NCBI GenBank assembly: GCA_016713425.1
Contig: JADJPE010000005.1
Span: 7,050,001-7,114,000, forward strand
Reading direction: 5' to 3'
DNA: 64,000 nt
From: Deltaproteobacteria bacterium
GTDB lineage: Bacteria > Myxococcota > Kuafuiibacteriia > Kuafuiibacteriales > Kuafuiibacteriaceae
Positions within the stretch are counted from its first letter, which is position 1. Each line of letters opens with the position of its first letter. The notes under the pieces are model-generated. The model was not told the DNA's origin. It saw only the letters and a list, made by a program, of their open reading frames with translations, and did no database searches. Positions 1 through 9,745 of this stretch are shown piece after piece. The translations under genes were made by a program, and so were the position numbers.

Positions 1-28
1 TGAATTGAATGCTGTGAAACAGCATGCG

Positions 29-1651
29 CTACGAGCCTTCCCCCGCCCGAGCGCGGTGTTCGTCGTAGGCATCCATGATCGCCTCCGACATCATCTCCCC
101 CAAGAGATTGCTCCCCCGATTTCGAGGATGGATCAGGTCCGGCAGCATGAGGTCCGATTTGACCCACTTTGCCAACGAGCCTTCGCCGCCCATCGCCGCG
201 TGCATATCCCAGAACGCGCAGCCTCGCCGCTCGGCAACCCGGCGCTCGAGCTCGATCACCTCGAGCACCTCGGGCTTCGGAATGAACTGACTGCCCTTCT
301 TTCGAACCGCTTCGAGGGGCGAGACGAGAAGGCAATCGGTCTTCGCTGAGGCCTCCTGGATTCGCCCGACGAAAGCATCGAGGTCCGCTTCGATGCGCTC
401 GGTCGTCGTCCGCTCCTTGGAGAGCATGAGCCCATCGTTGCCCCCCAACATGACGATGACGAGCGCCGGGTCGCGAAGACCAAGCTGTCGCTCGAAGTCC
501 TCCCGATCTGGCTCGTTCCAGACCCGGGACGTAGCGCCGGGAAGGCCGATCGACTCGTATACGACGCCCGGCTGATCCGCCTCGAGCACGACACCAAAGA
601 GGCGCGGGCCATAGTCGACGGCTCGGAGCTTGAATTCGGTGGTCCCAGGAGGGATCGTGAACCGCGCCTTCATCGCCTCCGAGGTGGCCGCGTTGGTGCG
701 CGTGTTGATCTCGCCAAGCACGGTTTTATCGGCCAAAACCTCGAGGCGCCCACCCTTTCGATCCTTCAGATAGTAGACCTCGGCGACCTGCGATCGACCG
801 AGACGACGGAAGGTCGTCTCTTCGCCTGCGTTCTGCGCGGTGAACGAAGCGCCCGAATAACCGAAGTAGCGGTCGCGCAAGACGCGTTGCGTGATGACGT
901 CGAGCCGCCAGCCGCCGGAGCCATCGCCCGTGCGATAGCCCCGTTGGAAGGAGTTGAACTTCTTGATCATCAAGAAGCCCTTCCCCCCCGATCCAAAACG
1001 CTCCTGAAGGCGGCGGCGCACCATGTCGCTGATCTTGTCGGACGCGATGAGCGAATCGCCGTAGTGAACGATGCGCACCGGCTCGCCTCGCCCAAGCTCC
1101 GCGTCCGAGAGTCGCGAAAAGAAATGATCCAAAGCGCGTTCGCGACAAGGCCCCGGCCCTGCTGGGGTGCGGCAAGGACGTACGATGGGCGGAACCCTCA
1201 AGCCAAGGCGCTTGGCCCAGAAGTCGTAGGCCTTGCGCTCGGGTGGCGTCCATTTTGAAGGCCGTGCAGCGCCCGCCGTCGCGGTCGACGCCTGATCGTC
1301 GAGGCCAAGCCCTTGAGCCGTCGGCGTCCGCCCGCCGACCTCCACCCGGTCGTGATGGGGCGCGAGCTCGACCTGATCCTCGTCGGGATCGGACTCGGAA
1401 TCGTAGTCGACGTACTGATCTTCTTCCGCGATCGCCTCCGCGCCTCCGCCCGCAACGTAGCCTTGCGAGGGGCGGGGTACAGACTCGGGCCGCGTGAACA
1501 CCGACGCCAGGAACGCGCCGAAAGGATCCTCCTTGGCGAAGTCGTCGAGCGGCCGCAGCCACTCGGGGACCGGCGCAGCCGAAAGGCCCACAACAGCCAG
1601 GATGAAAAACAGAAGAGTTGCGCCCGTGGCGTGTCGCTTCAGAAAAGACAA
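29..1651 (-). CDS. Secreted/anchored SGNH-family hydrolase
   Basis: The 540-residue product has an N-terminal hydrophobic segment (about residues 10-27, signal peptide or anchor), an acidic, probably disordered stretch (about 65-135) and a C-terminal SGNH/GDSL-type domain. Visible motifs are HYGDS (Ser200), MLGGNDG (Asn405) and DLIHP (Asp505, His508), which match blocks I, III and V of the family, so the catalytic Ser, Asp and His are present. Members deacylate or deacetylate carbohydrates or lipids at the envelope; the substrate here is unknown. The start is a TTG, chosen because the hydrophobic segment follows directly. The stop lies near the window edge, so downstream partners are not visible. 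Confidence 0.8.
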   Translation of the reverse strand: MSFLKRHATGATLLFFILAVVGLSAAPVPEWLRPLDDFAKEDPFGAFLASVFTRPESVPRPSQGYVAGGGAEAIAEEDQYVDYDSESDPDEDQVELAPHHDRVEVGGRTPTAQGLGLDDQASTATAGAARPSKWTPPERKAYDFWAKRLGLRVPPIVRPCRTPAGPGPCRERALDHFFSRLSDAELGRGEPVRIVHYGDSLIASDKISDMVRRRLQERFGSGGKGFLMIKKFNSFQRGYRTGDGSGGWRLDVITQRVLRDRYFGYSGASFTAQNAGEETTFRRLGRSQVAEVYYLKDRKGGRLEVLADKTVLGEINTRTNAATSEAMKARFTIPPGTTEFKLRAVDYGPRLFGVVLEADQPGVVYESIGLPGATSRVWNEPDREDFERQLGLRDPALVIVMLGGNDGLMLSKERTTTERIEADLDAFVGRIQEASAKTDCLLVSPLEAVRKKGSQFIPKPEVLEVIELERRVAERRGCAFWDMHAAMGGEGSLAKWVKSDLMLPDLIHPRNRGSNLLGEMMSEAIMDAYDEHRARAGEGS

Positions 1652-1813
1652 AGTGAGTCAGCCTCGCACAACGCGCACGACCTCGCGCAATCCGCGCCAC
1701 TCGCGCAATTCGCACGACGCACGCACCTCGGCGGTTCGCGCCGCTTGGACGGTTCACACGGTTCGCATTTCACGGTGCGCAATGGCCACAATTACGGGCT
1801 CTTGGGCGATCAG

Positions 1814-2314
1814 TCAACGGCCGGCCGATAGCGCCGAGCGAGCCCGATTCGGCCCCGCTCGACCTATGGTTGGCCGAGAGGCCGCACGCCCCCGCGCGGC
1901 CCCAATCGCACGCCCGATGACATAGAAGAGGACCCCGAAGAACTCAGGCACCCAGACAACGAGGTTCACGACTTCCAGCCAACGCACCACGGTACGCTGC
2001 CACCGCGGTGGGGCCGCAGCCGGCCCAAAGGCGGTTGTCACCCAAGTCTGAAGCGCGTCGACCGCCAGAAGCCCAACATGCAGCGAACCGTGGACGGCCG
2101 AGATCGAGAGGAGCAGTAGGCCGAGCATCGCGGCCACTTTGGCGTGGTCGGCGACGAAAGGCGCTGCATTTCGTCGTGCACGCCAAACCCAGGGTAGGAG
2201 CGGCGGAAAGCAAGCCTGGATATAGTGGCGGGCAGCCAGGCGACGCAGTTCGACGCTCGGCGCCTCGGACGCACCCGGCCCAATCGTCGCGCTCTGCTCG
2301 CTCGTCGCGCTCAC
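1814..2314 (-). CDS. Small membrane protein, unknown function
   Basis: A 166-residue product with about two hydrophobic stretches (roughly residues 62-80 and 113-135), so probably an inner-membrane protein with a basic C-terminal tail. I do not recognise a family. It starts with GTG in a GTGA overlap with the ribA stop, so it is probably translationally coupled to ribA, but nothing in its sequence suggests a riboflavin role. The basic tail may include read-through of low-complexity sequence. Of the following 160 bases, before the SGNH gene start, nothing is recognisable apart from loose repeats of a CGCAA-like motif. Confidence 0.55.
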   Translation of the reverse strand: MSATSEQSATIGPGASEAPSVELRRLAARHYIQACFPPLLPWVWRARRNAAPFVADHAKVAAMLGLLLLSISAVHGSLHVGLLAVDALQTWVTTAFGPAAAPPRWQRTVVRWLEVVNLVVWVPEFFGVLFYVIGRAIGAARGRAASRPTIGRAGPNRARSALSAGR

Positions 2315-3093
2315 TTGGAGAGTTCACGGGCCTCGCCCGCAAGGCCCACGAGCCGGCTGGTGCGATCTGCATCGAAATCAGTGTCCGACTCGAGCAGATG
2401 CCCCATGCGATCGCGCTTCACGCGCAGATAGCTGGCCGAGTGGAGATTCGCGGCGATCTGCACCGGCAATCGCTCCACGACGCGGATGCCAGAGGTCGCA
2501 AGGCCTTGGACCTTCTCGGGGTTGTTCGTGAGCAGACGGACGCCTCGGATGCCCAGGTCGCAGAGGATTGCGGCTGCGACGTCATACGAACGGTCGTCGG
2601 AGCCGAACCCGAGCTGGTGATTCGCATCGACCGTATCCGCGCCACGCTCTTGGAGCGCGTAGGCGCGGATCTTGTTGCCAAGCCCAATCCCGCGGCCTTC
2701 CTGCCGAAGATAGATCAAGACGCCGTGCCCTTCGGCCGCAATCTGATCGAGCGCCGCGTCCAGTTGCTCTTTGCAGTCGCACTTGAGCGAACCAAAAACC
2801 TCGGAGGTGAGGCACTCGCTGTGGATCCGCGTCAGCACGCGGTCGGGCGTCGCCGCGGGGTCGCCGACAACGATCGCGACATGTTCGAGCACTGATTCCA
2901 ACGCAGGTGAAGGCGCTGGCGAAGACGCGAACTCCGACGACGCCGACGCGGACGAAGCCAAAGACATTCCCGGCGCCGCAGCGCGGTACACGAGAAACTT
3001 CAAGCGCCCGCGCGCGGTGGGAATGGCGCTCTCAGCGTAACGGACAACAGCCATCGGCCCGGTCGTGGGCCTGGTTTCTGACGGAAGCACCAA
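2311..3093 (-). CDS. ribA: GTP cyclohydrolase II (riboflavin synthesis)
   Basis: RibA opens GTP to 2,5-diamino-6-ribosylamino-pyrimidinone phosphate, the first step of riboflavin synthesis. The product shows the family core: RIHSECLTSEVFGSLKCDC with the three zinc cysteines, then LRQEGRGIGLGNKIRAYALQ, ANHQLGFG and LLTNNPEK. It is the stand-alone form, with no DHBP synthase (RibB) domain. A run AAAGGA ends about 7 bases before the TTG at 3093 and supports that start; an internal ATG at 3054 is the alternative. The protein has a serine-rich insertion near residues 40-65. It is divergent from folE, which also uses GTP, and its stop overlaps the next gene by four bases. Confidence 0.92.
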   Translation of the reverse strand: MVLPSETRPTTGPMAVVRYAESAIPTARGRLKFLVYRAAAPGMSLASSASASSEFASSPAPSPALESVLEHVAIVVGDPAATPDRVLTRIHSECLTSEVFGSLKCDCKEQLDAALDQIAAEGHGVLIYLRQEGRGIGLGNKIRAYALQERGADTVDANHQLGFGSDDRSYDVAAAILCDLGIRGVRLLTNNPEKVQGLATSGIRVVERLPVQIAANLHSASYLRVKRDRMGHLLESDTDFDADRTSRLVGLAGEARELSK

Positions 3094-3294
3094 AATCGTT
3101 CCTTTCGTGCGAGGCGTACGTACGCCCTTGACTCCCGCATGACCAGCGATCGTTCGGCAACCTCTTCGTACGCCCTGCGGTTATCCTGTTACGCGTATTC
3201 CCTAGAAGCCGCGGTGCCCCAGTTCCTCAACGCCCGTCATGAAATCCGGCCTTCGAGCTTGACCGCGACCGCGTGCTCCAGCCACGACGCCCAA

Positions 3295-4008
3295 ATGCCG
3301 CGGGAAACGACGCCTGGGCGCCGAGCCATCCCGCGGCCACGCGCGCCTGACCGGGCTCGGGCCGAGGATGCAGTCCGCGCCCTGATCGAGGCCCTCGGGT
3401 TCGACGCCGAGACGCCTGAGCTCCGCGACACGCCCGGGCGAGTCGTCACGGCCTTCCTTGAAACCCTCGTCGCGGGCTACGACACTTCGGCGGCGGCCGC
3501 GATCGGGAGGGGCTTTCCTAGGCAACATGCGGCCCCGATTGTCTCAACCGGCATTCCGCTTTCGTTCACCTGCCCCCACCACCTGATGATCGCGCAGGGG
3601 CATGTCCACATCGCCTTCCTACCGGGAGGTCTGGTGCCCGGTCTCTCTCGTCTCTTTCGTCTGGTCGACGCCTTGAGTCGTCGCCTGATCCTGCAGGAAG
3701 ACCTGACGCAGGACATCGTGGAGGCGCTTCGATCCGCCGTCCGCGCCAAGGCAGGCTACGTATCGATCGAGGCGAGGCACGGCTGTATTGCGGTCGAAGA
3801 CCCAAAGCGGCGCGACGCCATCATCCGAACGACAGCCTCGTTCGGCACATCCCGAAATGTCGAGTCCCTAAGGCGCGAAATCGATGCTACCCTCGGCGGG
3901 CCTTGGAAGACCTCTGCATCCGGTGCACCCTCCCCGAGTCCCGCCTCGAAGTCGCGATCGCGCTCACGACCGAGGTCTGCCGCTGCGCGCAAGCAGCCCA
4001 CGCGCTAA
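3295..4008 (+). CDS. folE: GTP cyclohydrolase I
   Basis: FolE converts GTP to 7,8-dihydroneopterin triphosphate at the head of folate/pterin synthesis. The core is clear: FTCPHHL (zinc Cys and catalytic His pair), HIAFLPGGLVPGLSRLFRLV, RRLILQEDLTQDI and EARHGCIAVEDP with the second zinc Cys. The frame is open upstream to 3139; I chose the ATG at 3295 because family homology starts soon after it, but the RBS is weak. The C-terminal tail after about 3900 is Ser/Arg-rich and overlaps hslO by about 106 bases; that tail is probably not conserved. Confidence 0.85.
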   Translation: MPRETTPGRRAIPRPRAPDRARAEDAVRALIEALGFDAETPELRDTPGRVVTAFLETLVAGYDTSAAAAIGRGFPRQHAAPIVSTGIPLSFTCPHHLMIAQGHVHIAFLPGGLVPGLSRLFRLVDALSRRLILQEDLTQDIVEALRSAVRAKAGYVSIEARHGCIAVEDPKRRDAIIRTTASFGTSRNVESLRREIDATLGGPWKTSASGAPSPSPASKSRSRSRPRSAAARKQPTR

Positions 4009-4805
4009 AGAGCACGTCCGCAGTCGCGCTGGGTCGCCTCCTCACGTCGGTCGCGTTGATGAGCGCCACCGGCAAAAAGGAGGGCACGATGAGCGCGCAG
4101 TTCGTCACCCGCACCACGATGCGACAGCTCTACGCCGACGCGACGCACGAAGGCCATCTGCGCGGCTTCGCCAAGAACCCCAACCTTGCCTTCCCGCTTT
4201 TCGAAGGCGAAACGCAGCTTGGTCGACGCACTCTGGCGCCTGCGCTCAGGCCCGGCGAGATCTCGGTCATTCGTATGCAGGCCGAGACCGGCGAGTATAC
4301 ACAGAGCACGACGCCCATCACGAGCGGGGAGGTCGACGAAGATCTCGAGTTCTTCTTGAATCAGTCCGATCAGGTGCCGACGGCGCTGGCGGCCGACGTC
4401 ATCGTGGGCGAAGGCGATCGCATCTTCGGCGCCGGCGGCCTCTTGGTGCAGGCACTGCCCGACGGCGACACCGTGCGTCTGGAGGCTATTCGGGCCTCGT
4501 TGAGGGGCGGCCGATTCACGGAGTGCCTGAGCTCGATCCTCCCGAATCGATCGGCGCACGATCTCATCCGCGAGTTCCTGCCCGACGCCAAAATCATCGA
4601 CGCCTTGCCCCTGAAGTGGCAATGCCGTTGCTCGATGGAGAAGGTCATGGACTCCATCCGTCTCCTGGGCCCCACCGACCTCGCCGAGATGATCGAGGCC
4701 AACCATGATGTGGTGGTCAACTGTGACCTGTGCGCGAGCCGCTATGTCGTCACCCCGACCGAGATCGCGAAGATCTTCGAAGCCCAGATTAGAGCCCGTG
4801 GATAG
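3903..4805 (+). CDS. hslO: Redox-regulated chaperone Hsp33
   Basis: Hsp33 is a cytoplasmic holdase switched on by oxidation. The 300-residue product has the N-terminal substrate-binding fold (FAKNPNLAFPLFEG, GEISVIRMQAETGEYTQS, EDLEFFLNQSDQVPTAL) and the C-terminal zinc switch CRC, then 30 residues, then CDLC, which is the CxC-X(27-32)-CxxC signature. All four cysteines are present. The start is a TTG inside the 3' end of folE; no ATG in this frame gives the family N-terminus. The stop overlaps the likely GTG start of the following gene. Confidence 0.9.
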   Translation: MEDLCIRCTLPESRLEVAIALTTEVCRCAQAAHALKSTSAVALGRLLTSVALMSATGKKEGTMSAQFVTRTTMRQLYADATHEGHLRGFAKNPNLAFPLFEGETQLGRRTLAPALRPGEISVIRMQAETGEYTQSTTPITSGEVDEDLEFFLNQSDQVPTALAADVIVGEGDRIFGAGGLLVQALPDGDTVRLEAIRASLRGGRFTECLSSILPNRSAHDLIREFLPDAKIIDALPLKWQCRCSMEKVMDSIRLLGPTDLAEMIEANHDVVVNCDLCASRYVVTPTEIAKIFEAQIRARG

Positions 4806-7800
4806 CGATAGCCCAAGCCTACGCATAACTGCATTTCGAGTTCGGTCCGACCGACTTCGGTCCGACCGACTTCGGTTCGCACGAGTTCGGTTCGCACGAG
4901 TTCGGTTCGCACGAGTTCGGTTCGCACGAGTTCGACGATGGTTCGCCGCGGTGCTGATCGCCTGCGGGGTCTGGGCGCACGGAGGTCCGCAGTGCCGCGA
5001 AGGAGGATGCAAGCTCGAGTTCGGCGCAAAGAGCGCACGCGCGGCCGGCGCCTATGATCCCGACGTCCCCTATTCGACGCTCAGAACGCCGCACTTCTTG
5101 GTCATGTACGCGGAAGGCTACGGACGCATCGCCCTCCGCGCCGCAGAAATCGGCGAGGCCTCATGGTCCTATCTCGCGGCGCGCTACGCGTGGACGCCGA
5201 ACGGCCGCATCAACATCATCATCAACGATCAAACCGACAGTGCGAACGGAAGCGCCACGATCTTGCCCTCGAAGACCATCACGCTTTTCGTCACGGCACC
5301 TACGCGCGTTTCTGGACTGGAAGACTACGACGACTGGTTGAGCGCCGTGCTCATTCACGAGCTCGCGCACATATATCACCTCGATATGGCCTACGGCCTG
5401 CCTTGGCTCGGTCGCCAACTGCTGGGCAAATATGTCGCGATGAACCAATACGTGCCGGCCTGGCTGACCGAAGGCCTCGCCGTGTACGAAGAAACCGTTT
5501 CGACCGGCGGCGGGCGCGGCCGCAGCGCATACGTAGACATGGTGCTTCGAACCGCCGCCCTGAACGATGTCTTTCCGTCGATCGACCAAGGCTATCGCGG
5601 CTACCCAAACTGGCCGTTCAGCAACATCGCTTACTTTTTCGGCGGTCGATTCCAGCTCTACCTCGCCGGCCGATTCGGTGAAGACGCCCTGCTCGAATAT
5701 CATCGGAAGTACGCCGCCAACCCCATCCCTTACATCACATACTTGCCGAGCAAGCTCGTCTTCCAAGAGAGCATGCCGAGCCTTTGGAGCGCCTTCGAGG
5801 ACGATGAGAAGGCCAAAGCCGAGGCCATGCTTCTGCAGATACGGACCTCGACCTCCCTCCCCCTGACGACGCCCAAGCGTATCACCTTTCACGGCGGAGA
5901 GTGCGTCGGACCACGGGTCACGCCGGATGGTCGTTCCATCGTGTTCTCGGCGAGCTCTCCCGTCGACGGCGCGCGGGTCCGCCGAATCGACATCGATGGG
6001 TCGGGCGAAGAGATCTTGCTCGACGACACGCTGAGTCTCGGGGTCTCCTTCACGAGCGACGGCCGCGCCTTCTACCTTCAGCAGGCTGAGATCAACCAAC
6101 GCTACTACGCACATAACAACCTTTATCGCTTCGATCTCGAGCGAAAGTCGCTCGAAGCCGTTTCCGTCGATCCCCTCGAAGTCAGCGACTGGGTGGCGTC
6201 GTCGGGTTCACTGCGCGCCCGCGAGCCCGACGTCTCCCCCGACGGACGACGCCTCGTGTTCGTGCAGTCGCCTTTTGGCGCAAACCGTCTGGTGCTGGCC
6301 TGGGTCGAATCGGACGGGCGCACGATCCACCCGCGCGTGATCGTTCCCGCCGAACCCGATGTTCAGCTTTCGAACCCCAGGTTCTCGCCGGACGGGACGG
6401 CAATCGCCGTCGCGCGCTTTCGAGCCGGACGGCGCGACATCGTCGTCTACGATCTCACCGGCGCCATCACCTACGAAGTCACACGCGATCGTTCGCAGGA
6501 CACCGATCCAACCTGGTCACCGGACGGACGTTGGATCGTGTTCTCGTCGGACCGAAGCGGCATCTACAACCTCTACGCCTTCGACACGCACGACCAGACG
6601 ATGCGACAGCTCACCAACCTGATCACAGGCGCATTTCAGCCAAGCATCACCCCCGACGCGCAAACGATCATCTATCGAGGTTATGGGCCGGACGGCTTCG
6701 ACGTATATTCAGTGCCCTTCGCCCCCGCCGACGCCCCGCGCGTGCCGTACACCAAGGCGCCCCTTACATCCACGGTCGATACGACCCCGCGAAGGTGGCC
6801 TCCCCCCAACGAGGGGGCGCCCGAGATCCCGCCGCCGGCCCCGTTCCGAACGGACCTCGCCGCGGACGATTTGCCCGAGGGCTGGTCGACCTCCTCATAC
6901 AGCGCGCTCGACACCATCCTCCCGTTCAACGACAACTGGAACTTGTTCCCTGCCCTCATCGCCAACGAGCATGAGATCTATGGATCGCTCAGCCACTTCG
7001 GGGCTGATGCGATGGGAACCCAATCTTATGCATTGAACGTCAACTACGGAACGCTCACGGAAGCATTCGGCGGGAGCGCCTCGTACGCCTATGACGGACT
7101 CGAGCCCACCATCGTCGTATCGGGCACGTCGCAGGCCGTGACGTTCAGTCGACGCGTGGTCGTCGAGCAAAGCGGCACGATGCCCTGCGCGTACGGCGGG
7201 AGCGGCTCGCTGCAATCGGACGGATCAGCGCTCTGCTACGGACCTGACCAGGGGCAATATGACCAACGTCGAAATACCGCGCGCATTTCGCTCGGGCTTC
7301 CGTTTCGACAACGCCATCGCATCTCGCTCGGCTACGCATTCGAACGCCGTTCGTCACTCGACGCCCTCCCGCCGGACACCATCGAACGTCTCCTGCCGCG
7401 GTCGGGCAACTTCGCGCGCATCACGCTTGGGTACACCTACGCTGACACTCGCAGCTTCCCGTACTCCATCTCGGCCGAGCGCGGTCCAAGCTTTGGGATC
7501 GCGCTCGAAGCCCTCTCCAAAGGTCTTGGAAGCGACTACGAAGCGTTCGTGCTGACATCGGAGGGTCGATATTACCTATCCATGCCGTGGCGCGGATTTC
7601 TCCTGTCGAATCACGTCCTCGCGCTCCGTCTCGGAATCGGCTTCACGCTCGGACCAGATCTCGCCGAGACGTTCCGACTGGGCGGTGCGACCGGCCGAAG
7701 CGCGGTCACCACCACGACCGATGACTTCTATCCACTCCGAGGACTCGAGACTTCGGCCTTGGACGGAACGGCCGTCATCGCTGGCTCGGCGGAATATCGA

Positions 7801-8106
7801 GCGCCACTCATCCGAATCGACCGCGGCCTATGGACGATGCCGGTGACCTTTCAGGTGCTGCACGCCGCCGTCTTCGTGGACTCAGGACGGGTGTTCGACG
7901 CCCTTTCTTGGGAGAAGCTTCGCCGGGGCTTCCAGGACGAATGGGCGGTCGGCGTCGGTGGAGAGCTCCGCGCAGACTTCATCTTCTTCTACGAGCTCCC
8001 GCTCACCCTTCGGGTCGGCTACGCTCGAGCCGTCCGAACCCCGGCCTCCATGCCGGCCACGTCGCAGCGGAATGGGTTCTACTTCGAGCTGGGCACTCTG
8101 TACTGA
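4798..8106 (+). CDS. HExxH peptidase-like / TolB-type propeller / outer-membrane barrel protein
   Basis: A protein of about 1100 residues with three parts. After a signal-like segment (RRWFAAVLIACGVWAHG) comes a zinc-peptidase-like region with LIHELAHIYHLD (HExxH) and a following LTEGLAVYEE that may give the third ligand. The middle has repeated SPDGR/SPDGT motifs of PD40/TolB-like beta-propeller blades. The last 350 residues look like a beta-barrel (alternating aromatic/polar strands, ending ...RNGFYFELGTLY), as in BamA-like surface antigens. The GTG at 4798 overlaps the hslO stop; the N-terminus then contains an Arg-rich repeat. Probably an outer-membrane protein that exposes or handles peptides; substrate unknown. 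Confidence 0.7.
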   Translation: MDSDSPSLRITAFRVRSDRLRSDRLRFARVRFARVRFARVRFARVRRWFAAVLIACGVWAHGGPQCREGGCKLEFGAKSARAAGAYDPDVPYSTLRTPHFLVMYAEGYGRIALRAAEIGEASWSYLAARYAWTPNGRINIIINDQTDSANGSATILPSKTITLFVTAPTRVSGLEDYDDWLSAVLIHELAHIYHLDMAYGLPWLGRQLLGKYVAMNQYVPAWLTEGLAVYEETVSTGGGRGRSAYVDMVLRTAALNDVFPSIDQGYRGYPNWPFSNIAYFFGGRFQLYLAGRFGEDALLEYHRKYAANPIPYITYLPSKLVFQESMPSLWSAFEDDEKAKAEAMLLQIRTSTSLPLTTPKRITFHGGECVGPRVTPDGRSIVFSASSPVDGARVRRIDIDGSGEEILLDDTLSLGVSFTSDGRAFYLQQAEINQRYYAHNNLYRFDLERKSLEAVSVDPLEVSDWVASSGSLRAREPDVSPDGRRLVFVQSPFGANRLVLAWVESDGRTIHPRVIVPAEPDVQLSNPRFSPDGTAIAVARFRAGRRDIVVYDLTGAITYEVTRDRSQDTDPTWSPDGRWIVFSSDRSGIYNLYAFDTHDQTMRQLTNLITGAFQPSITPDAQTIIYRGYGPDGFDVYSVPFAPADAPRVPYTKAPLTSTVDTTPRRWPPPNEGAPEIPPPAPFRTDLAADDLPEGWSTSSYSALDTILPFNDNWNLFPALIANEHEIYGSLSHFGADAMGTQSYALNVNYGTLTEAFGGSASYAYDGLEPTIVVSGTSQAVTFSRRVVVEQSGTMPCAYGGSGSLQSDGSALCYGPDQGQYDQRRNTARISLGLPFRQRHRISLGYAFERRSSLDALPPDTIERLLPRSGNFARITLGYTYADTRSFPYSISAERGPSFGIALEALSKGLGSDYEAFVLTSEGRYYLSMPWRGFLLSNHVLALRLGIGFTLGPDLAETFRLGGATGRSAVTTTTDDFYPLRGLETSALDGTAVIAGSAEYRAPLIRIDRGLWTMPVTFQVLHAAVFVDSGRVFDALSWEKLRRGFQDEWAVGVGGELRADFIFFYELPLTLRVGYARAVRTPASMPATSQRNGFYFELGTLY
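4836..4935 (+). repeat. 15-bp tandem repeat at gene start
   Basis: Two units of TTCGGTCCGACCGAC are followed by four of TTCGGTTCGCACGAG. The unit is a multiple of three, so the repeat translates as RFARV-type pentapeptides just before the signal segment of the surrounding gene and keeps the frame open. Confidence 0.9.
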
Positions 8107-8181
8107 AGATCGAGCAGGAACTCCTGCGCTCGGACGAGAACACGCTAGCGCTCGAGATGATTTCGGTCGACAAGAAGGTCT

Positions 8182-9741
8182 ATGAATGATCGCCCAATCC
8201 CGTCGCTCGAAGCGCCGATCGTAGCCGGTAAGTCGCCGGTCAAAGTCGAGCTCGAGGCAAACAAGGACTACTATTTCTGTTCGTGCGGCCGATCGAAATC
8301 GCAACCATTTTGCGACGGTTCGCATACAGGTACCCGGTTCAAGCCGAAGCCGTTCGTTGCCGAGGAGACCAAGGCTGCATACCTGTGCGCGTGCAAGCAC
8401 ACGGCGAATGCCCCATTTTGCGACGGGACGCACAAGAAGTTCGACGCGTCAGCGGTGGGAAAACCGGGGCCCGGCGTCGTTGCGGCGACAGATCAGCCGC
8501 CCGAGCCCGTACCCACGCTCGAGGAACCGCATGTCGCTCTGATTCATGAGTTGGCGCGAGATGGCCTGACGAAGCTCGGTCACCACGGTCCGATGACCGC
8601 GATGGGGGTTCCGCGCGAACACCTGCCCAAGTGGGACGACATCCAAATCATGACCGCGCAGCTGGCCACCAAGCCGCTCATGGAAGATCAAGATGTAGAC
8701 TCGAGCCTGGTCATCGGACCCAGGGCGAGCAAGCCTCTCCGTCTCGAGATTCCGCTGTTCGTCTCGGACATGAGCTTTGGGGCACTATCAGAGGAGGCCA
8801 AGGTCTCGCTGGCGCGTGGCGCGGAGCTCGCTGGCACTGGGATCTGCTCCGGGGAAGGCGGTATGTTGCCCGAGGAGCAGGAGGCGAACAGCCGCTACTT
8901 CTATGAGCTGGCAAGCGCGAAGTTCGGGTTCGACGAGTCGCTGCTTACGCGCGTCCAGGCGTTCCACTTCAAAGGTGGGCAGGGCGCAAAGACCGGTACC
9001 GGCGGTCACCTCCCCGGCAATAAGAACCGCGGAAAGATCTCGAAGGTTCGGGGCATTCCGGAAGGACAACCAGCGATCTCGCCGCCGACCTTCAGCGACC
9101 TCAGCAGCGCAACCGATTTTCGGCGGTTTGCTGACCGCGTCCGAACGCTGACCGGAGGCATCCCGATCGGGTTCAAGCTCAGCGCCAACCACATCGAGCG
9201 TGACATGCAGTTCGCGATCGACGCCAGCGCCGACTACATCATCCTGGACGGACGCGGCGGCGCCACAGGGGCGGCGCCGGCGCTGTTTCGCGACCACATC
9301 AGCGTGCCGACGATTCCTGCTCTTTCGCGCGCTCGGGCGTTTCTCGACCGGAGCGGGCTATCAGGTCAGATCACGCTGATCATCACCGGCGGACTCCGCA
9401 CACCGGCCGACTTCATCAAGGCGTTGTGTCTTGGTGCCGACGGGATCGCCGTGTCCAACGCCGCGATGCAGGCCATCGGCTGTGTGGGCGCCCGCATCTG
9501 CAACACGAACAATTGCCCCGCTGGAATCGCGACTCAGGAGGCGGCCTTGCGTTCGAGGCTCAACATCGAGGTCGCGGCCCAGCGCCTCGCGCGATTCTTC
9601 GGCGCGGTGACGGAGCTCATGAAGGTCATGGCTCGGGCGTGTGGGCATCGCAGACTGTCGGGATTTTGTCTCGACGACATCGCGACCTGGCACCACGACC
9701 TGGCTCGGCTTGCCCGCATTCCATACGCCGGCGCGATCTAG
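8182..9741 (+). CDS. CDGSH iron-sulfur / glutamate synthase-like FMN fusion protein
   Basis: A 519-residue fusion. Residues about 25-90 hold two CDGSH [2Fe-2S] modules: CSCGRSKSQPFCDGSH and CACKHTANAPFCDGTH, both with the 3Cys-1His ligands. From about residue 120 on is a GltB-type catalytic barrel (glutamate synthase large-subunit core): SDMSFGALSEEAK, GTGICSGEGGML, GGQGAKTGTGGHLPG, IILDGRGGATGAAP, and the [3Fe-4S] cysteines in CVGARICNTNNCPAG. There is no glutaminase domain. It probably performs a flavin-linked redox reaction; whether it makes glutamate is unknown. It is followed by a convergent gene and a hairpin. Confidence 0.85.
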   Translation: MNDRPIPSLEAPIVAGKSPVKVELEANKDYYFCSCGRSKSQPFCDGSHTGTRFKPKPFVAEETKAAYLCACKHTANAPFCDGTHKKFDASAVGKPGPGVVAATDQPPEPVPTLEEPHVALIHELARDGLTKLGHHGPMTAMGVPREHLPKWDDIQIMTAQLATKPLMEDQDVDSSLVIGPRASKPLRLEIPLFVSDMSFGALSEEAKVSLARGAELAGTGICSGEGGMLPEEQEANSRYFYELASAKFGFDESLLTRVQAFHFKGGQGAKTGTGGHLPGNKNRGKISKVRGIPEGQPAISPPTFSDLSSATDFRRFADRVRTLTGGIPIGFKLSANHIERDMQFAIDASADYIILDGRGGATGAAPALFRDHISVPTIPALSRARAFLDRSGLSGQITLIITGGLRTPADFIKALCLGADGIAVSNAAMQAIGCVGARICNTNNCPAGIATQEAALRSRLNIEVAAQRLARFFGAVTELMKVMARACGHRRLSGFCLDDIATWHHDLARLARIPYAGAI

Positions 9742-9745
9742 GCCG

